64,000 nucleotides of DNA from Echinarachnius parma (lineage: Eukaryota; Echinodermata; Echinoidea; Clypeasteroida; Echinarachniidae): positions 1 through 64,000 of the forward strand of contig JBAMJV010008044.1 of assembly GCA_037951105.1 (NCBI GenBank), written 5' to 3'. The notes below the pieces were generated by a model that saw nothing but the letters and a program-made list of their open reading frames with translations, did not search any database and was not told the origin of the DNA. Shown here in pieces: positions 10,432-22,072 of the stretch; positions within the stretch are counted from its first letter, which is position 1, and the number at the start of each line of letters is the position of its first letter. The translations under genes were made by a program, and so were the position numbers.

Positions 10432-11422
10432 TTATGGAATGCAATCAAGAACAAGGCGATAGCCACAATGCATATTGCCCACTTGCGCGCATTCATGCCA
10501 ACAAAGTTTGGTTACAAACAGATGCAGGGTTGGAAAGTTATGAACTATTATATAGTCTTGCAGGTAAACTAGGTGCACTAGATGTTGCCAGTTGATGTGG
10601 CTACTGATGTTGTAGTATTTTAATGTACTATGTGTTACTAGTTGTTGTGGATGGTAAAGCTGTGGGGGTACTGGAGGAAACTGGCCCAAGGGGTGAGGGG
10701 GGAACCCATACATGTATGTGGAGGGAGAGTGTTGGACAGGTTGTTGTGCTGGCAAGGCATGCAAATAACCTTGAGGAAGGGAGGGTGGTTGAGGCAGGTA
10801 TGGCAGTTGAGGCAGGTATGGCTGGTGGGGAATGTATGTCGGGTGGGGATGGTATGGTGGATGGGGAAAGCATGGGGTGTTGGGGAGGTTTAATGGTTGA
10901 GCTAATTGGGTTGACGGATGGGGACTGTAATACAACGGAGGAAGCTTGCTTGGTGGGTGAGTGTTTCTGATCTTGGCGTAGGGTGGACAGGTTATTGTGT
11001 TCTGCATACCGGATTGAGGAGATTGAGATGATCCGGATGGAAGACGAGGAATCTGTGCAGCATTGGGCCACTGCTGAACAGGAAGGTGGCTTGACATGTG
11101 CATGCTTCTGGTCTGGGGATAGAGATGATGGGTTGCTGTGTTCTGCATGTGTGGTTGTGGAGGTGTTCTGGCAGGAAGACAAGTAAGCTCTACAGCATTT
11201 GGCGGCAGCTGAACTAGATGATGAGCCGATCCACTGGCTGCTGGATCAGAAGTGTGATCACTGTGCTTCCGTTTACGTGACTGATTAGCAGGCTCAGCTG
11301 TGTTTGATGAGTGGGCTGAGTGGATGTATCGCCCTGCTCGTGTGGTTGTTTGACCACATGGCTGATGTGATGGTTCTGCGCCCTGTTGTCCAGAAGTCTC
11401 AATGGCTCGAGATGAGGTTCCC
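10432..11422 (-). CDS. His/Pro/Tyr-rich exon of an unrecognised gene
   Basis: The acceptor TTATTACAG lies just before 11422. One leading base completes the codon left by the acidic exon 13053-13367, so the two join in frame. The frame is then open for about 330 codons to a stop at 10432. It begins GTSSRAIETSGQQGAEPSHQ and has a basic patch SRKRKHSD that could be a nuclear localisation signal. After that come Pro/His/Tyr-rich repeats such as HPPYHPHPTYIPHQPYLPQ and PYLPQPPSLPQG. It is predicted to be disordered, with no catalytic motif. A second frame (11182-10628) is also open but is Ser/Thr/Pro shadow sequence. The last roughly 35 codons run into a dispersed repeat. A phase-0 donor-like CTA|GTAACA near 10635 could end the exon earlier. 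Function is unknown; a transcription- or RNA-associated scaffold is possible but not shown. Confidence 0.5.
10440..10550. repeat. dispersed repeat, copy also near 57330-57500
   Basis: Shares CAAGGCGATAGCC, CCCACTTGCGCGCA and GGTTACAAACAGATGCAGGG with 57333-57490. It overlaps the 3' end of the Pro-rich reading frame, so the last codons of that frame may be repeat-derived. Confidence 0.75.
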
Positions 11423-11464
11423 CTGTAATAAGGATAAAAATAATTTATTTGAGTGATTGGTGAG

Positions 11465-11780
11465 CAATTTTAGTCTGAGGGTATGGTAGATGGGTTGCTG
11501 TGTTCTGCATGAGCGGTTGTGGAGATGGTCTGGCTGGAAGATAAGGAATCTCTGCAGCATTGGGAGGCAGCTGAACTGGATGATGGGCTGATCCACTGGA
11601 GCTGGATCAGAAGCTTGATGACTGTGCTTCTGTTTATGTGACTGAGTAGCCGGTTCTGATGTGTTTGACACGTGTGTTGAGTGGATGTATGGCCCTGGGA
11701 GTGGAGTTGTACAATGTGGCTGAAATGATGGTTGCCAGTCCTGTTGACCAGGAATCTCAATGGCTTGAGATGAGGTTCTT
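11465..11780 (-). pseudogene. decayed copy 2 of the Pro-rich exon start
   Basis: Acceptor ATTATTACAG and the same one-base phase as the exon at 11422. The reading RTSSQAIEIPGQQDWQPSFQ parallels RAIETSGQQGAEPSHQ. A one-base deletion relative to copy 1, at the 'SDPA' codons, breaks the frame; after it the ancestral reading SGSAHHPVQLPPNAAEIPYL is found in another frame. No donor is seen at its end. Confidence 0.6.
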
Positions 11781-11821
11781 CTGTAATAATGATACAAAAT
11801 ACATTTATTTATCTGAGTGAA

Positions 11822-11955
11822 TGTGAGCGATTTTAGTCTGTGGGTATGTTAGATGTGTTGCTGTGTTGTGCAATCCTGGTTGTGGAGATGGTCTGGTTGG
11901 AAGATGAGGAATCTATGCAGCACTGGGTGGCAGCTGAACTGGATCATTTAAGCCT
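11822..11955 (-). pseudogene. decayed copy 3 of the Pro-rich exon
   Basis: Matches the second half of copy 2 (LPPNA.EIP.LPARPSPQP), with a stop codon inside (GCTGCATAGATT). The shared end ACTAAAAT(T/C)GCTCAC shows that copies 2 and 3 arose by tandem duplication. Confidence 0.55.
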
Positions 11956-12783
11956 GACAATTAAACCGAGTTATATCTACCATTACAGTGATATTGAGAT
12001 TCTTTGGGAGGGGGATCGGGCAGAGTCACTCCACCCCCCTCCCTCCTCTGTTATCCTGGTGATACAACATGTGGTGGTGACACATTCTTGATGCAAATCT
12101 GTACCAAAATCCCTTTTGTAAAAATTTTGCTTGGAAATGCTTATTTTATGCAGAAATGTTCTTTATGACTAAACTATTCAACATTAAAATAGCCTTATTT
12201 AGGTCTTTGACGACTTAATACATTCATTGCTTTTTTACAAAAATCTGCAATCTGCAATCAATTGACCAATGCCCAATTATTAGTACCTTGAAATCAATTA
12301 GTTCCACAAATTAGAACTAAACAGAATGAAGTTTACATAAGATTTGTACATAAATCACACAATGGAGCAAATTCTGGGATGACATCCACTACCAGAAGAA
12401 TACATGGCTCTGTAACGGTTTACCCAATCACAGATTTGCTCTCAAAAGATGTGTCATAAAGCTGCACAGGGAGGCTGGCAGTGCTGCAGAATGATTGTGC
12501 AAAACTTTAAGGGGGGACCACTACCCCCCCCCCCCCCACCCCCCAATTTAGGTTAAATACTGGCTTTATTAATATGGCAGACGACTAAAATTACTTGGAG
12601 CTTCCTCGTTTCTCTTATACCGTTTTGTTTGGCTTATGGTAAGAGAAGAATAAAATAGGGTTAGATATGTTTCCAAATGCCCCTTTAGTATGACTATATC
12701 TATCATTAATAATTATTCAGCTCAGAGCGTTAATGAACGGTCATCAACATCATGCACGTCGTACAGTGATTTGTTGTAAAAGC

Positions 12784-12983
12784 TGACGCAAATTTTCACT
12801 TTTTTAACCAGGAAAGCAATGAAACTTTCACACATCATTCAGACATATCTTACAACGATTCCTAAATATCAGTATGGCTGTACTGTCATTGTCATTGCAA
12901 GATATGTCTGAATGATGTGTGAAAGTTTCATTGAAAAAGAACGCTGCATGCTTTCCTGGTTAAAAAAGTGAAAATTTGGGTCA
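12784..12983. mobile_element. foldback MITE, 200 bp
   Basis: The left end TGACGCAAATTTTCAC and following bases reappear as reverse complement at the right end (GTGAAAATTTGGGTCA). Arms of about 80 nt include AACCAGGAAAGC and CACATCATTCAGACATATCT. No ORF. Confidence 0.8.
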
Positions 12984-13052
12984 ACAGATGAACACTAAAA
13001 ATGAGTTATTTTATGCAATCTCAAGCTAATTAGTAATGTCTACCCAATATAC

Positions 13053-13367
13053 CTTATTTGAACATGATTCAGAGTGGTTTCAGCCTCCCCAAGAATCTGC
13101 GCACCTATGAAGCAAGGTTGCTGAGAATGTCCTCCTGGTCTCTCTGTCTCAGTTTCTGCATCACTTTGTTTGTCTGGAAGTCCATGGTGTACACGATGCT
13201 GCTCTACATTATCATCATCCTCTTCATCTTCGTCATCATCCACACGGTCATCATCTTCATTGCTGTCTTCATCTTCATTGCTGTCATCATCTTCATCATA
13301 TGCATTGCCGTCTTCATCTTCATCCTCTTCATCTGAAATATCTTTATTATCATCTCCAAGGTAGATC
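13053..13367 (-). CDS. acidic Asp/Glu-rich exon of an unrecognised gene
   Basis: A 315-nt exon with acceptor TTCTTTACAG and donor GTATAT. One leading base, then 104 codons, then two bases (AG) that join the G at 11422 to give Arg. The product starts IYLGDDNKDISDEEDEDEDG, continues through NEDEDSNEDDDRVDDDEDEE and ends in a mixed tail (GGHSQQPCFIGAQILGEAET). Acidic, disordered stretches of this type occur in many nuclear proteins but do not identify a family. The antisense frame here (Ile/Phe/Ser-rich) is a shadow of the GAT/GAA repeats. In the frame left open by the NLR exon ending at 17209 (phase 0), this exon would stop after five codons (DLPWR), so it probably belongs to a separate gene. 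Confidence 0.5.
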
Positions 13368-13833
13368 CTGTAAAGAAATATGAATAAGGAGAATCACATG
13401 CTTTATTAGCTTATTAGTTTATTCAGTAGTGTCCATATGCAGCAGGTTAAAATAAAATCCCAACAAAGCTTGTTTAATTTCATGAGCTATTATATTGAGC
13501 AGATTTATTTATCATTTCATTTTCGATTATAGGCATTCTATCATAAGCACTCTATCATACCAACAAATAACATGACTCCTCAAAATTCCCATTCAATCTA
13601 CAGAAGGAATACAGTTTACACACATGTACAGTGTATCAATTACTGAGTTATCACTAATACTTAAGTTACCTATCAGTCATTCCTAGATATAGGTTTACTG
13701 CAACCCTAAAGGTATCCATGTCCAGCTGTAGAGAAAGGTAGCTAATCCAACCTGTATTTGCATACTGCTAATTATATAGACTATATTGTTTCAAAGTCTC
13801 TGATAGTTTTGGTTATTAAACCAAACATTTCCT

Positions 13834-14611
13834 GGGGGTGTATTCTGAAAATCGTCTTATCTTTTGTATTATCTTTTGTCATAAGTCCATAAGATAATAC
13901 ACCGCCAAAATTGTCATAAATCGGTATTCTGAAAATTGTCTTAAGGGCATCATATCTTTCCCTGACCACGCCCATTAGTGCTGAGTTAACCAATCAAAAT
14001 TGTTGTTACAAAATGTTTATATGCCCCCTCAGCCAATCAAAGTGGGTTAAATTGCGTATGCGTCGCATTTTCTTTAAATGCGCGCATCTAACTAGCTTTG
14101 CGCACACGTATAAATTTCAATAAAAGTTCAAGAAATTTATATATTTTGGTCAAAGAGTATTTTTGTAAGAATGGGATTTTCATATGGTTAGATTTTCAAT
14201 GGAATTTTCTCCCCCTCACTCTTATTTTCTAACTTTTTCGCACGTACACACACCTATACACACAACAAACATAGGGAGCTCTTTAAAATCTCAAATAATT
14301 GTCTTTAAATATGTTTAAACAAGATATAACAAAAGGAAAATACTGCCCCATAGCTGTCTCGGCATATGAGTAGAATTTATGATAATTTCATGACGAGATG
14401 AAAGATAAGAGAGTTTTCAGAATACACATTTTCCACCTCTGCTTGCGCGAACGCGCTTATCAATACTGCGTGGCAAGGCGCGCCAGCTAATAGAGGTTAA
14501 CAAACTTTCAGAGATAATACAAAAGATATGAGAGTTTTCAGAATACCGGTTTTGTCATAAGCCTAAGATAATACGATATTAGGGAAAAGACGATTTTCAG
14601 AATACACCCCC
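13834..14611. mobile_element. TIR element, GGGGGTGTATTCTGAAAA family, 778 bp
   Basis: The left end GGGGGTGTATTCTGAAAATC is matched by the right-end reverse complement. Internal subrepeats 'TTTTCAGAATAC' and AAGATAATAC recur several times, in both orientations. A 151-bp deletion relative is at 37063-37213. No transposase is present, so it is non-autonomous, and the superfamily is undecided. Confidence 0.8.
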
Positions 14612-14939
14612 TGAATACCAACAATTTAAAACTGGCTCTAGAATGAATTTCCCTACAAGGCAGTAGACTGGGTGGATTTGTTTCCTCTGTGATGGTTAAG
14701 GAGATTTGAGCGAATTACATTCTACATCACTAATCCACATCAATTTTGGCCAAACAGAAAATATCTTGAATCTATTTCTTCTGTATTATTAAGTAAAATT
14801 ATGTCAGATATTTTGTTGCTAATTGTCGGTTCAAGAACATTGGATGTCTTATATCATGACAAATGATTTACGGCATCCATTTTCATAACTATGAATGTAA
14901 TAACAGTGATACATAATTGCCATTTAACAGTCTTCTGCA

Positions 14940-15330
14940 GATCAGTAGATTCCATGTTTCCCATCTTAGCTGAATCGGGGTCCTGCTGAAGAGCCTCCGG
15001 GAATGAGTCTAGATTTTCTTTTCTGTATTATTAATTACAAATTATGTCTGATATTTAGTAGCTTATTGTTGGTTCAAGAACACTGTTTGTCTAATATTAT
15101 AACACATGATTTCCCTTTTCAGATTAACCCGTTCCCTTCAAGTTTCTGAAATCCCCATTGACTTTGAACACAACCCATCCAGTTCCCGTAGTCAAGGGGT
15201 TAAGTATGACTGCAAACATAGAAACTTTATCACAATTTACCAGCCATTGGTTAGATGCAATGTTTCCCATCTTACCCGAGCCAGTTGGTATCCTGAAGAG
15301 CCTGCGGGAAAGAGTCTAGATTTGAGTAGG
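14940..15330 (-). pseudogene. two decayed LRR-exon ends (14940-15020, 15250-15330)
   Basis: Minus-strand readings NLDSFPEALQQDPDSAKMG and NLDSFPQALQD resemble the ends of the intact LRR exons upstream (LPDSFFQQLALEASTRM just before GTA). One copy has GGGAA where the donor should be; the other has a stop or a shifted GTAAGA. They lie where further LRR exons of the NLR gene would be expected. Confidence 0.4.
15124..15203. repeat. short TTAACCCGTT...GGGTTAA element
   Basis: Same family as 6748-6845 and 28229-28307: TTAACCCGTTCCCTTCAAG at the left, GTCAAGGGGTTAA at the right, about 80 bp. Confidence 0.55.
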
Positions 15331-17208
15331 TCTTTCCATTAAATATGAAATCCCCCTTGGAGATGTGTGGCAGGCATTCCTGTTATAACAAAACATGAAA
15401 TATGACAATGTCAATTTTATTTCATCCAGGCAGGACAAAATATCTAAATAGGAATAAGTGTAAAGTCATCAGAGCAATTTCAAAACTCATCCGAGTCGCA
15501 TTTTTAGCTCAACTGTAGCTTGGTGGGAAAACACTGCTGACCAGCGGTTGTAGGCACTGTATTGTTATTCAATGTCTCTATTATTTAATATGATTCAACA
15601 TTCTTCATTTGAAATGAAGACAACTCTGAGTTGTGACCTGTTCAGCTTCAAAACATAACAGGTCCACATTATGACTGTCTACAGTGGCCTCTTTTCTTTT
15701 CCCCGTTATGGTCATTGTACACAGGTTTACCTGTCTTAGCAAACACCCGTCTACATCAGTCGACCTGCCTATAGTGACCACCTAAAGTGATCCCTTGCAG
15801 CTAAAAACAATGTTACAGAACCTGTCAATAAAGGTCACCTGTATACATTGGTCACTTTACTTGTTTCTTTTAGGTGGTCACTATTAAAAGGTTTATGCAT
15901 TTTAGCAGCCAAGCCAACCTGCCTAAAGTGATCCCCTGCAACTAGAATTAGTAAAAACCTGTATAGAACTTGTCTATACAGGTCACTTGTCTATACAGGT
16001 CACCTGTATACAGTGGTCACTTTTCTTGTTTCTTTTAGGTGATCACTATACACAGGTTTACATCAGTCAACCATAGAAAGTGATTACCAAAATGGATCCC
16101 GTGTAGATAAAAGCATTTTTACAGAACCTGTCTATAAAGGTCACCTGTATACAGTTTTTCCCCTCCCCCCCTATTGTTATGCTAATTGTATGCTATTTTT
16201 ATCGAGCAGAAAATAAAAATTAAAATTCTTGTTCAAATTAGTATATTTGTAATAAATTTGTATATATATTGTGTATGATGTTATTTTGACTATGGCTCCC
16301 TGCTTGTCAAATTTCAATGCTCAATTGCTGATTAGAAATGTGATCAACTCGAGGCAATGTGTGAGCTAGGATCACCCATAATATTATACAGCTCTATAAA
16401 AACAGCATTAAAACATCAGTCTCACTCAGGGGTGCCGGAGTGTTACAAGCCAAGGGACTGAGAACCTAGTTATTAATTATTAGATTGAGCCTGATTTCAG
16501 ACTTCAGCTCAAAACTGAAAACCCTGCTTATTTCTATGCTGCAGTAAAATGGGGATATTCTGACTATTTTACATGCAACTATGTTTCCAAATGCAATCAT
16601 ATGTTTTTCTGTTTCTGAAGAATAAAAATGAATAAATTAAAATAACAATTTTCATATTTCTGGCATTACATACGCTCATATGACAATGCCATCGAGTCCC
16701 AATTCCATTGCTCTAACTTTTGCTACACTTAGTACATGTATTGTAGGTTGTCAAATGCAATTTTAAGTACTGCTTTGCTCAAATGCCTCGACTCTAGGTT
16801 TTGTCTCTTTAGTGTGTACCTTACCTACAACATGATTTCATAGCAACATGTACACTGTACATAGCACATGCCATATACATGCACACATATACAAAATATG
16901 TTGGAATTCATGACATATTAGGTAACTTCAAATATCGATCAGGCGGACATCTGACCATGTTTACATAGCTGTCCCAGATTTCAATATGTACAATGCATCA
17001 TTCACATGCATGTACAATTTTTTGTAAACAATAATTTATACTTCGTTCTGCTGTTTGTATCAACATTCCTATGCTTTGGAACTAGTCTGTGTGAATTACA
17101 TTTATTCCACATTACCGTCAGGTAAATTCTATTTTAATGACAAGCATTCGATTAGGAGATCACCAAAAGAAAAAAAGAAATATGTTTGACAAAAAAAGAC
17201 TGGCATAC
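15331..17208. other. no recognisable exon outside the tandem array
   Basis: AT-rich. Poly-T/C near 16150 and TATATATTG near 16262. No LRR-like reading or good splice pair was recognised. The NLR gene must either end here or continue through exons I could not detect. Confidence 0.4.
15670..16165. repeat. tandem array, three units of about 160-190 bp
   Basis: Each unit contains AC(A/T)GAACCTGTCTATAAAGG-like text, GGTCACCTGTATACA, a GGTCACTTT..TTGTTTCTTTTAGG block, and a 'GTTTA..T..GTC.ACC' block. Divergence is moderate. It is a satellite-like or transposon-internal repeat with no ORF. Confidence 0.65.
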
Positions 17209-17376
17209 CATATAGTCTGCTTTCATCTGTTCTATTCTCTGAATGAAGACTCTGTGGATGCTGAAGACTGGTTCCAAGGTCAGGTTGCTCAGGTCAGGCA
17301 TCAGGCAGATAGCTGTAGCAAGGTCTCTTGATGCTTGGTAGCTCAGAATCATGCCATCCAATGTCAATGACTGGAT
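17209..17376 (-). CDS. NLR gene, LRR exon 4
   Basis: 168 nt, 56 codons, phase 0 at both ends, between acceptor AACCCACAG and donor GTATGC. It reads IQSLTLDGMILSYQASRDLA, TAICLMPDLSNLTLEPVF. This fits LRR spacing (L.L..M.L......DLA..I.....L..L.L) of the ribonuclease-inhibitor-like type found at NLR C-termini, where it would contribute to ligand sensing or autoinhibition. Codons up to ATG immediately before the donor match the other LRR exons, which also end in ATG. This is the most 3' exon I can place; the true last exon is not seen. Confidence 0.65.
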
Positions 17377-17399
17377 CTGTGGGTTTAAAACATGTTCAA

Positions 17400-18100
17400 T
17401 AACATAGGTTTGTGTGAACAGCAAGGCCCAAATTCTCAATGCAGGGTTAAATTGAAAATTAAATAAAACTGCATTAATTTGAGTCATTTCAGTCCATGGA
17501 CCAAATTGGAAGTACCAATAGTAAATGTAATACAAACATTTATGAAAATAACCTTGGGTTAAAAAGTCTGAATAGAGTTTGAACATTGTACAAATTAGTG
17601 CAGAGTCAAACTTAGTCATGTACCTTCAATGTCTGACTGCCTTCAATACATGTACAAATCACTTTGTGAGATATTTATATCTTATTTACTGATTATCTAA
17701 TTTCATCCTTCCAAAGAGTCCTTTCATTTGAATAAATTACAGTATAATTTTCATTTGCACTTATATAGACACATTGACTTTAATTGGCCTATATTCTCAA
17801 TGGTAGGTGGAATTTAAAAATAAATACAACTGCATTAATTTTAGTAATTTCAGGCCATGTACCAAATTAGAAGTGTCCATATAGTAAATTGAATTGAAAA
17901 TTTATGAAAATAACCTTGGGTAAATTTAAAGTCTAAATTAAGTCTGAAAATGTACAAATTAGTGCCATAAATACATGTTTGAATCATTTTGTGAGATATT
18001 TATATCTAATTTACAGATTAATTGAGTATCTAATTTCATCCTTTCAAAGAGTCCTCTCCTTTGAATGAATTACAGTATGAATTAGACACAGCTGCACAGT
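17400..18100. repeat. intronic tandem duplication, about 365-bp units
   Basis: Blocks TATGAAAATAACCTTGGGT, GTACAAATTAGTGC, TTTGTGAGATATTTATATCT and TCTAATTTCATCCTT.CAAAG occur in the same order twice (from about 17420 and about 17785). It lies in the intron between the last two LRR-region exons. Confidence 0.75.
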
Positions 18101-18511
18101 AGACAAAATGACTCAGTGATACAATACAGATACATACACGTACAGTGCACAGGCTTGCATGTACCCAAATGGGGGAAACTACTGACATACTTTATGTCTA
18201 GCATACTCTGATTTTACTTACATATGCTTCATTTCAGACAAGTAAATTGATCAGCTACTTTTCCACTCATCCATATATAAGACCATCATTTTGACTAGGG
18301 GGTCTATTCCAAATGCAGGTTTCATACACATATGGATAACACAGTGGCATTGCTAAGCATGAGCATGGAGGGTATTGCCCCTATGTGAGAATTGTTGTCC
18401 TCCTCAATGGCCCTTTGGGACATTCTCAGTTCTTGTTGACGCAATGACACTGGCAATGTTCATGTAGGATATGTACGCACTAATAATTGAGTCTGAATTT
18501 GTATATATTAC

Positions 18512-18637
18512 CTTGATGGGTGCTTTTGTAGCTGACATACAACATTTAGCTCTGACATCAACTTCATCTGACCCTGGGTTTGTCAGCCTTGTTGTTTGAT
18601 CTTCTGATGTAGAGTAATTGTGGCTCTTTCTGTGAAC
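18512..18637 (-). CDS. NLR gene, linker exon in the LRR region
   Basis: 126 nt, 42 codons, phase 0-0, acceptor TATGCCAG and donor GTAATA. It reads VHRKSHNYSTSEDQTTRLTN, PGSDEVDVRAKCCMSATKAP, IK. It is hydrophilic with no LRR signature, so it looks like a spacer between repeats or a decayed repeat exon. Inclusion rests on a full open frame, matching phase and good splice sites rather than on domain homology. Confidence 0.45.
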
Positions 18638-18969
18638 CTGGCATACACATCAAAATACACATCAAATAACATAATTATAAAATAACATACTATACAAATA
18701 ATTAAGTAACGCATCATTATTTTGACTTAATATCATTGAACATGCCATAAGTAATAAAAAGTACATGTAGCTTACAGTAAAAAGTCAAATATTCTTTATC
18801 TGAAACGTGGTTTTTCTGAAATGTTCCACTCATCACTCAACATTTGTACCAGCTGTATGTCATGACCATCAACAGAAGAAAGAGTATTGAGAGGAAATGT
18901 TGGTGAATCACCAGAAGAATATTAGAAGTGACTTATTGTAAAATTCCTTATTCAAACTTCAGCTTATGA

Positions 18970-19240
18970 ATATTCAATAATTATCAATAAATAATTGCCT
19001 TTTCACGATATGTTATTCAATTATTTATATTATCAACACAAAAGAAACTGGACAATTGTTTAATTAAACAAGTTCATATCTATATATGATAATCTGTACA
19101 AACCAAACATGAAATGGACAAAAAATGTTGTGACAATCAACTTCAGCATTATCCATAAATTATTGCCTTTTCTAGATATTTTATTCAATTATTCATATTC
19201 TCAACACAAAAGAAACTGGACAATATATGATATGTACAAA
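18970..19240. repeat. tandem duplication, two units of about 165 bp
   Basis: AATTATTGCCTTTTC..GATAT(G)TTATTCAATTATT(T/C)AT followed by CAACACAAAAGAAACTGGAC occurs at about 18990 and about 19155. Confidence 0.75.
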
Positions 19241-20167
19241 ACTGTACATGGAATGAAACGTAATACTCTGCCAGTTAGGTGTACAATGATTCATACATTA
19301 CTTAATTGTTACTTTCAATCAACAATAGGAAGGTCTTTTTGTAAATTGCAAAAAGGAGCATTGATGCAGCCATTTACTAAGGTGTTGATGAGCATGCCAT
19401 AAAATAGTCATAGCATTTTATCACCTATTTAAAAAATAAGCGCTTTAACCACTTTCACTTTTATAAAATAAACGCTTTAACCACTTTCACTTTTATAAAA
19501 TAAAATAAATGAGAGAAAAACGCAATATAGACTGTTTGTCATTTTAAATGTCAATCCTATTCATAATTTTGACATTCACGAAAGCCTGAATCTGTCCAGA
19601 TCTGACAAATTCTTAAAAACCACCTTCCCTAATCCAACAATCTTCCAAAATGGTGGTCACTGGTTGTCATAGGGAAGTTTCTAACGTATTCTGTCTCCAG
19701 ATTAAACTCCAGCTCAAAATTGCCAGTGACAAGCAGCGTTTTTATAAGACAGATATATTCGCCTTGGTATACTGGTAAGCCATGTTTTGTCTGTTTTAAC
19801 AATTGTTGAGAAAAGACTTTATTGTTAACTTACTGTGGCAAGTCATGCATGAATTATTCCATCTTAAATAGGAGAATTATTTTCCTCCAAATAATGTGCT
19901 ATAAAATATTGTATATTTATTATTTTAACTTAACATAGTGTCATGTTTTGTGCGGTGTACAGTTATCCCTTGACCTTCATAAATTTCAACTCATGACCCC
20001 AAAATTGAATAAAATCATCTAGTATTCATAATGCACAGTGTACCAATTGGTTTGATGATGATCCGTAATTTGTTTCTAAATGATATGTTGTGTTAACCAC
20101 AATGAGGGCAGTCACACATTATGCCTCCAGCAACTTCCTGATCGAATCATTAAAAATGTATAAATAC

Positions 20168-20350
20168 CATCCTTGTTGATGCCTCCAATGCCAGCTGTTG
20201 GAAGAATGAATCTGGCAGTTCTGACAGGTATGAATCCAATCCCATGATAACATGCTTCATGTTTGATGAGCACAGCCATCTTGCCAGGTCTGTTGCTGCC
20301 GAGTTGGAGTTGGAGCTCAAATCCATATCCATGAGAGTAACAGACTGAAC
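20168..20350 (-). CDS. NLR gene, LRR exon 2
   Basis: 183 nt, 61 codons, phase 0-0, acceptor AAATTCCAG and donor GTATTT. It reads VQSVTLMDMDLSSNSNSAAT, DLARWLCSSNMKHVIMGLDS, YLSELPDSFFQQLALEASTR, M. The LRR pattern has V.L..M.L then a helix (ATDLARWLC) then a second strand (MKHVIMGLDSYL). It aligns well in layout with the exon at 17209-17376 (SLTL..M.L.......DLA.AIC). It is predicted to be part of the C-terminal sensor region. Confidence 0.65.
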
Positions 20351-20598
20351 CTGGAATTTAAAAATCACTAGTAAATGTTAATGTAAAATAACTGACTGAC
20401 AAGAATACACGATTTAGTTTAACATAGGTCACATTCAAGGAGCACAGCCATTTCTCTATAACCCACAAGAGGTTGAAAGTCCTCCTGTAGTAATTGCAGG
20501 TATAACCCTATTTTTTTTTACTAAAGAAACAACATAATTAATTTTGAAAGAACAATATGGGTACCACTGTTTAAAATAAATGACTTGGCAAAAAACAA

Positions 20599-20919
20599 CC
20601 GTATTTGCTGGTGTCCAACTTTAACTGCTAGGAATCTTTGCAACATAATGAAATTATACACACATCTTGTGGGTTCCCCTATAATTTATATGTAAGCATT
20701 TAGTACACAAAACAGCACAAGTCTCATACTTGTTTCTGATTGGAGCATAATTCATAACAGAAAAGCCTATCAAGCTTTTTACTCCACATATGATGATATT
20801 ATAGTCATAGGTGGTATTTTAATGAAATTATTCCTCTATCTATGTGTATTAACCGCTCCCCCCTTTTTGTAAGTTCTTCTGTATGTAAAAACATGCGTGT
20901 ATTACACCAGCAAATATGG
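20599..20919. mobile_element. TIR element, CCGTATTTG family, 321 bp
   Basis: The left end CCGTATTTGCTGGTGT is matched by the right end ACACCAGCAAATATGG. Internal GTGTATTAACCGCTCCCCCC relates it to the 1175-bp element at 32591-33765. Non-autonomous. Confidence 0.75.
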
Positions 20920-21663
20920 TAGTCATAAGTAAAGGGTGATACATGTATTAGTATCAAATACCGATATCAAATAATGTTAATTTGCTATTAAACGGTAAAA
21001 TATCCCACAGTTCCCGATGTTCAACCTATTGATTATAATAATGACAGTTCAGTGTTCTTAAATAACAAATGTTACAGTTCCATAAGATGTCTGTAAATAA
21101 ATGTATTATAAATCATAGTCATCATTGGTCAAATCCACACATAATCTTGCACACTACATGTACATGTATATGAGCTCTCTCCACAAGAGCATGCAGCCAT
21201 AGAGTAAGGCCCATGCATGTACACACAACCAAGCTAGTATTACCCATGTATACATCCGGCAGAGATAGCAGTATGGAGTGAAAGTGACTTGTTGTTGGAC
21301 AGAAGTTGGGTCAATTGCTTTCTAGCCAGGAATCCCATGATTGAAAATCAGTTGCAAATCAGATAATGCCACCCACTACACATTTTAGTATGTGACAAAT
21401 ATAATAAGCACAGGCCCTAGCTATTTTCTTCAATCAATTGAGCTCTTTTAATTATGAGTATAGCCATTCCCAGTCAATATGTAGGTGAGTAACATTAGTT
21501 AATAGGACACGGTACGTCATTAAGTCATATACATGTGCGTAACTTTTTTTAAGTCATAAATGGGCTAAGTTTTTAACACAGTCATTATGTGATAAGTCAA
21601 TGTCCTCCTCACTGATTGGATCTGAAAGGTTTAACATGATGACAAAGAATGGAATGTACGTAC

Positions 21664-21822
21664 CATAGTACCTTGCCCCTTTGTAGCAAGGATGGTGTAG
21701 AAGTTGTCATGGAGAGTACAGCTGGTCAGCCCAACAGTCTTGAGAGAGGTCGACCTGCAGATAGCCTCAGCTAGCTCAGTAGAGATCATCAATGAACAGC
21801 GTTTCTGAATGTTCAACTCAGC
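21664..21822 (-). CDS. NLR gene, LRR exon 1
   Basis: 159 nt, 53 codons, phase 0-0, acceptor CTACTATCCAG and donor GTACGT. It reads AELNIQKRCSLMISTELAEA, ICRSTSLKTVGLTSCTLHDN, FYTILATKGQGTM. The segment LAEAICRSTSLKTVGLTSCTLHDNF matches the NLR leucine-rich repeat pattern (LA.AI....L..L.L..C.L). An alternative donor, CAAG|GTACTA, lies 9 bases earlier and would change phase. It directly follows the NACHT exon in the minus direction. Confidence 0.65.
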
Positions 21823-22072
21823 CTGGATAGTAGTGTAAAAAGGGGACAGATATAAACATATAGGCCTGGATGTTCAATGTAAACCTGGGTTAATATCACA
21901 TGACATCATTTTAGTAATCCATGAACTTAATTCCACCTACGGATTCAAGTTAGTAATATGAATCTAGTGTTTATGTTAACTCACTGATGAGATGACCAGA
22001 ACAGTGTTTGTCATTGACACAGGTATCAAATTATAATTCACAACAGTGGGTTCAATTTAATCCTGTGTTAAA

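Noticed and set aside
13058..13364. Plus-strand Ile/Phe- and Ser-rich frames
   Set aside because: They are antisense to the Asp/Glu-rich exon; the GAT/GAA triplets make both strands open. The minus strand has the splice sites and phase match.
13053..17376. Joining the NLR gene to the acidic exon as its C-terminus
   Set aside because: The last LRR exon ends in phase 0, which would read the acidic exon as five codons and a stop. The acidic frame needs a different phase and fits the Pro-rich exon instead.
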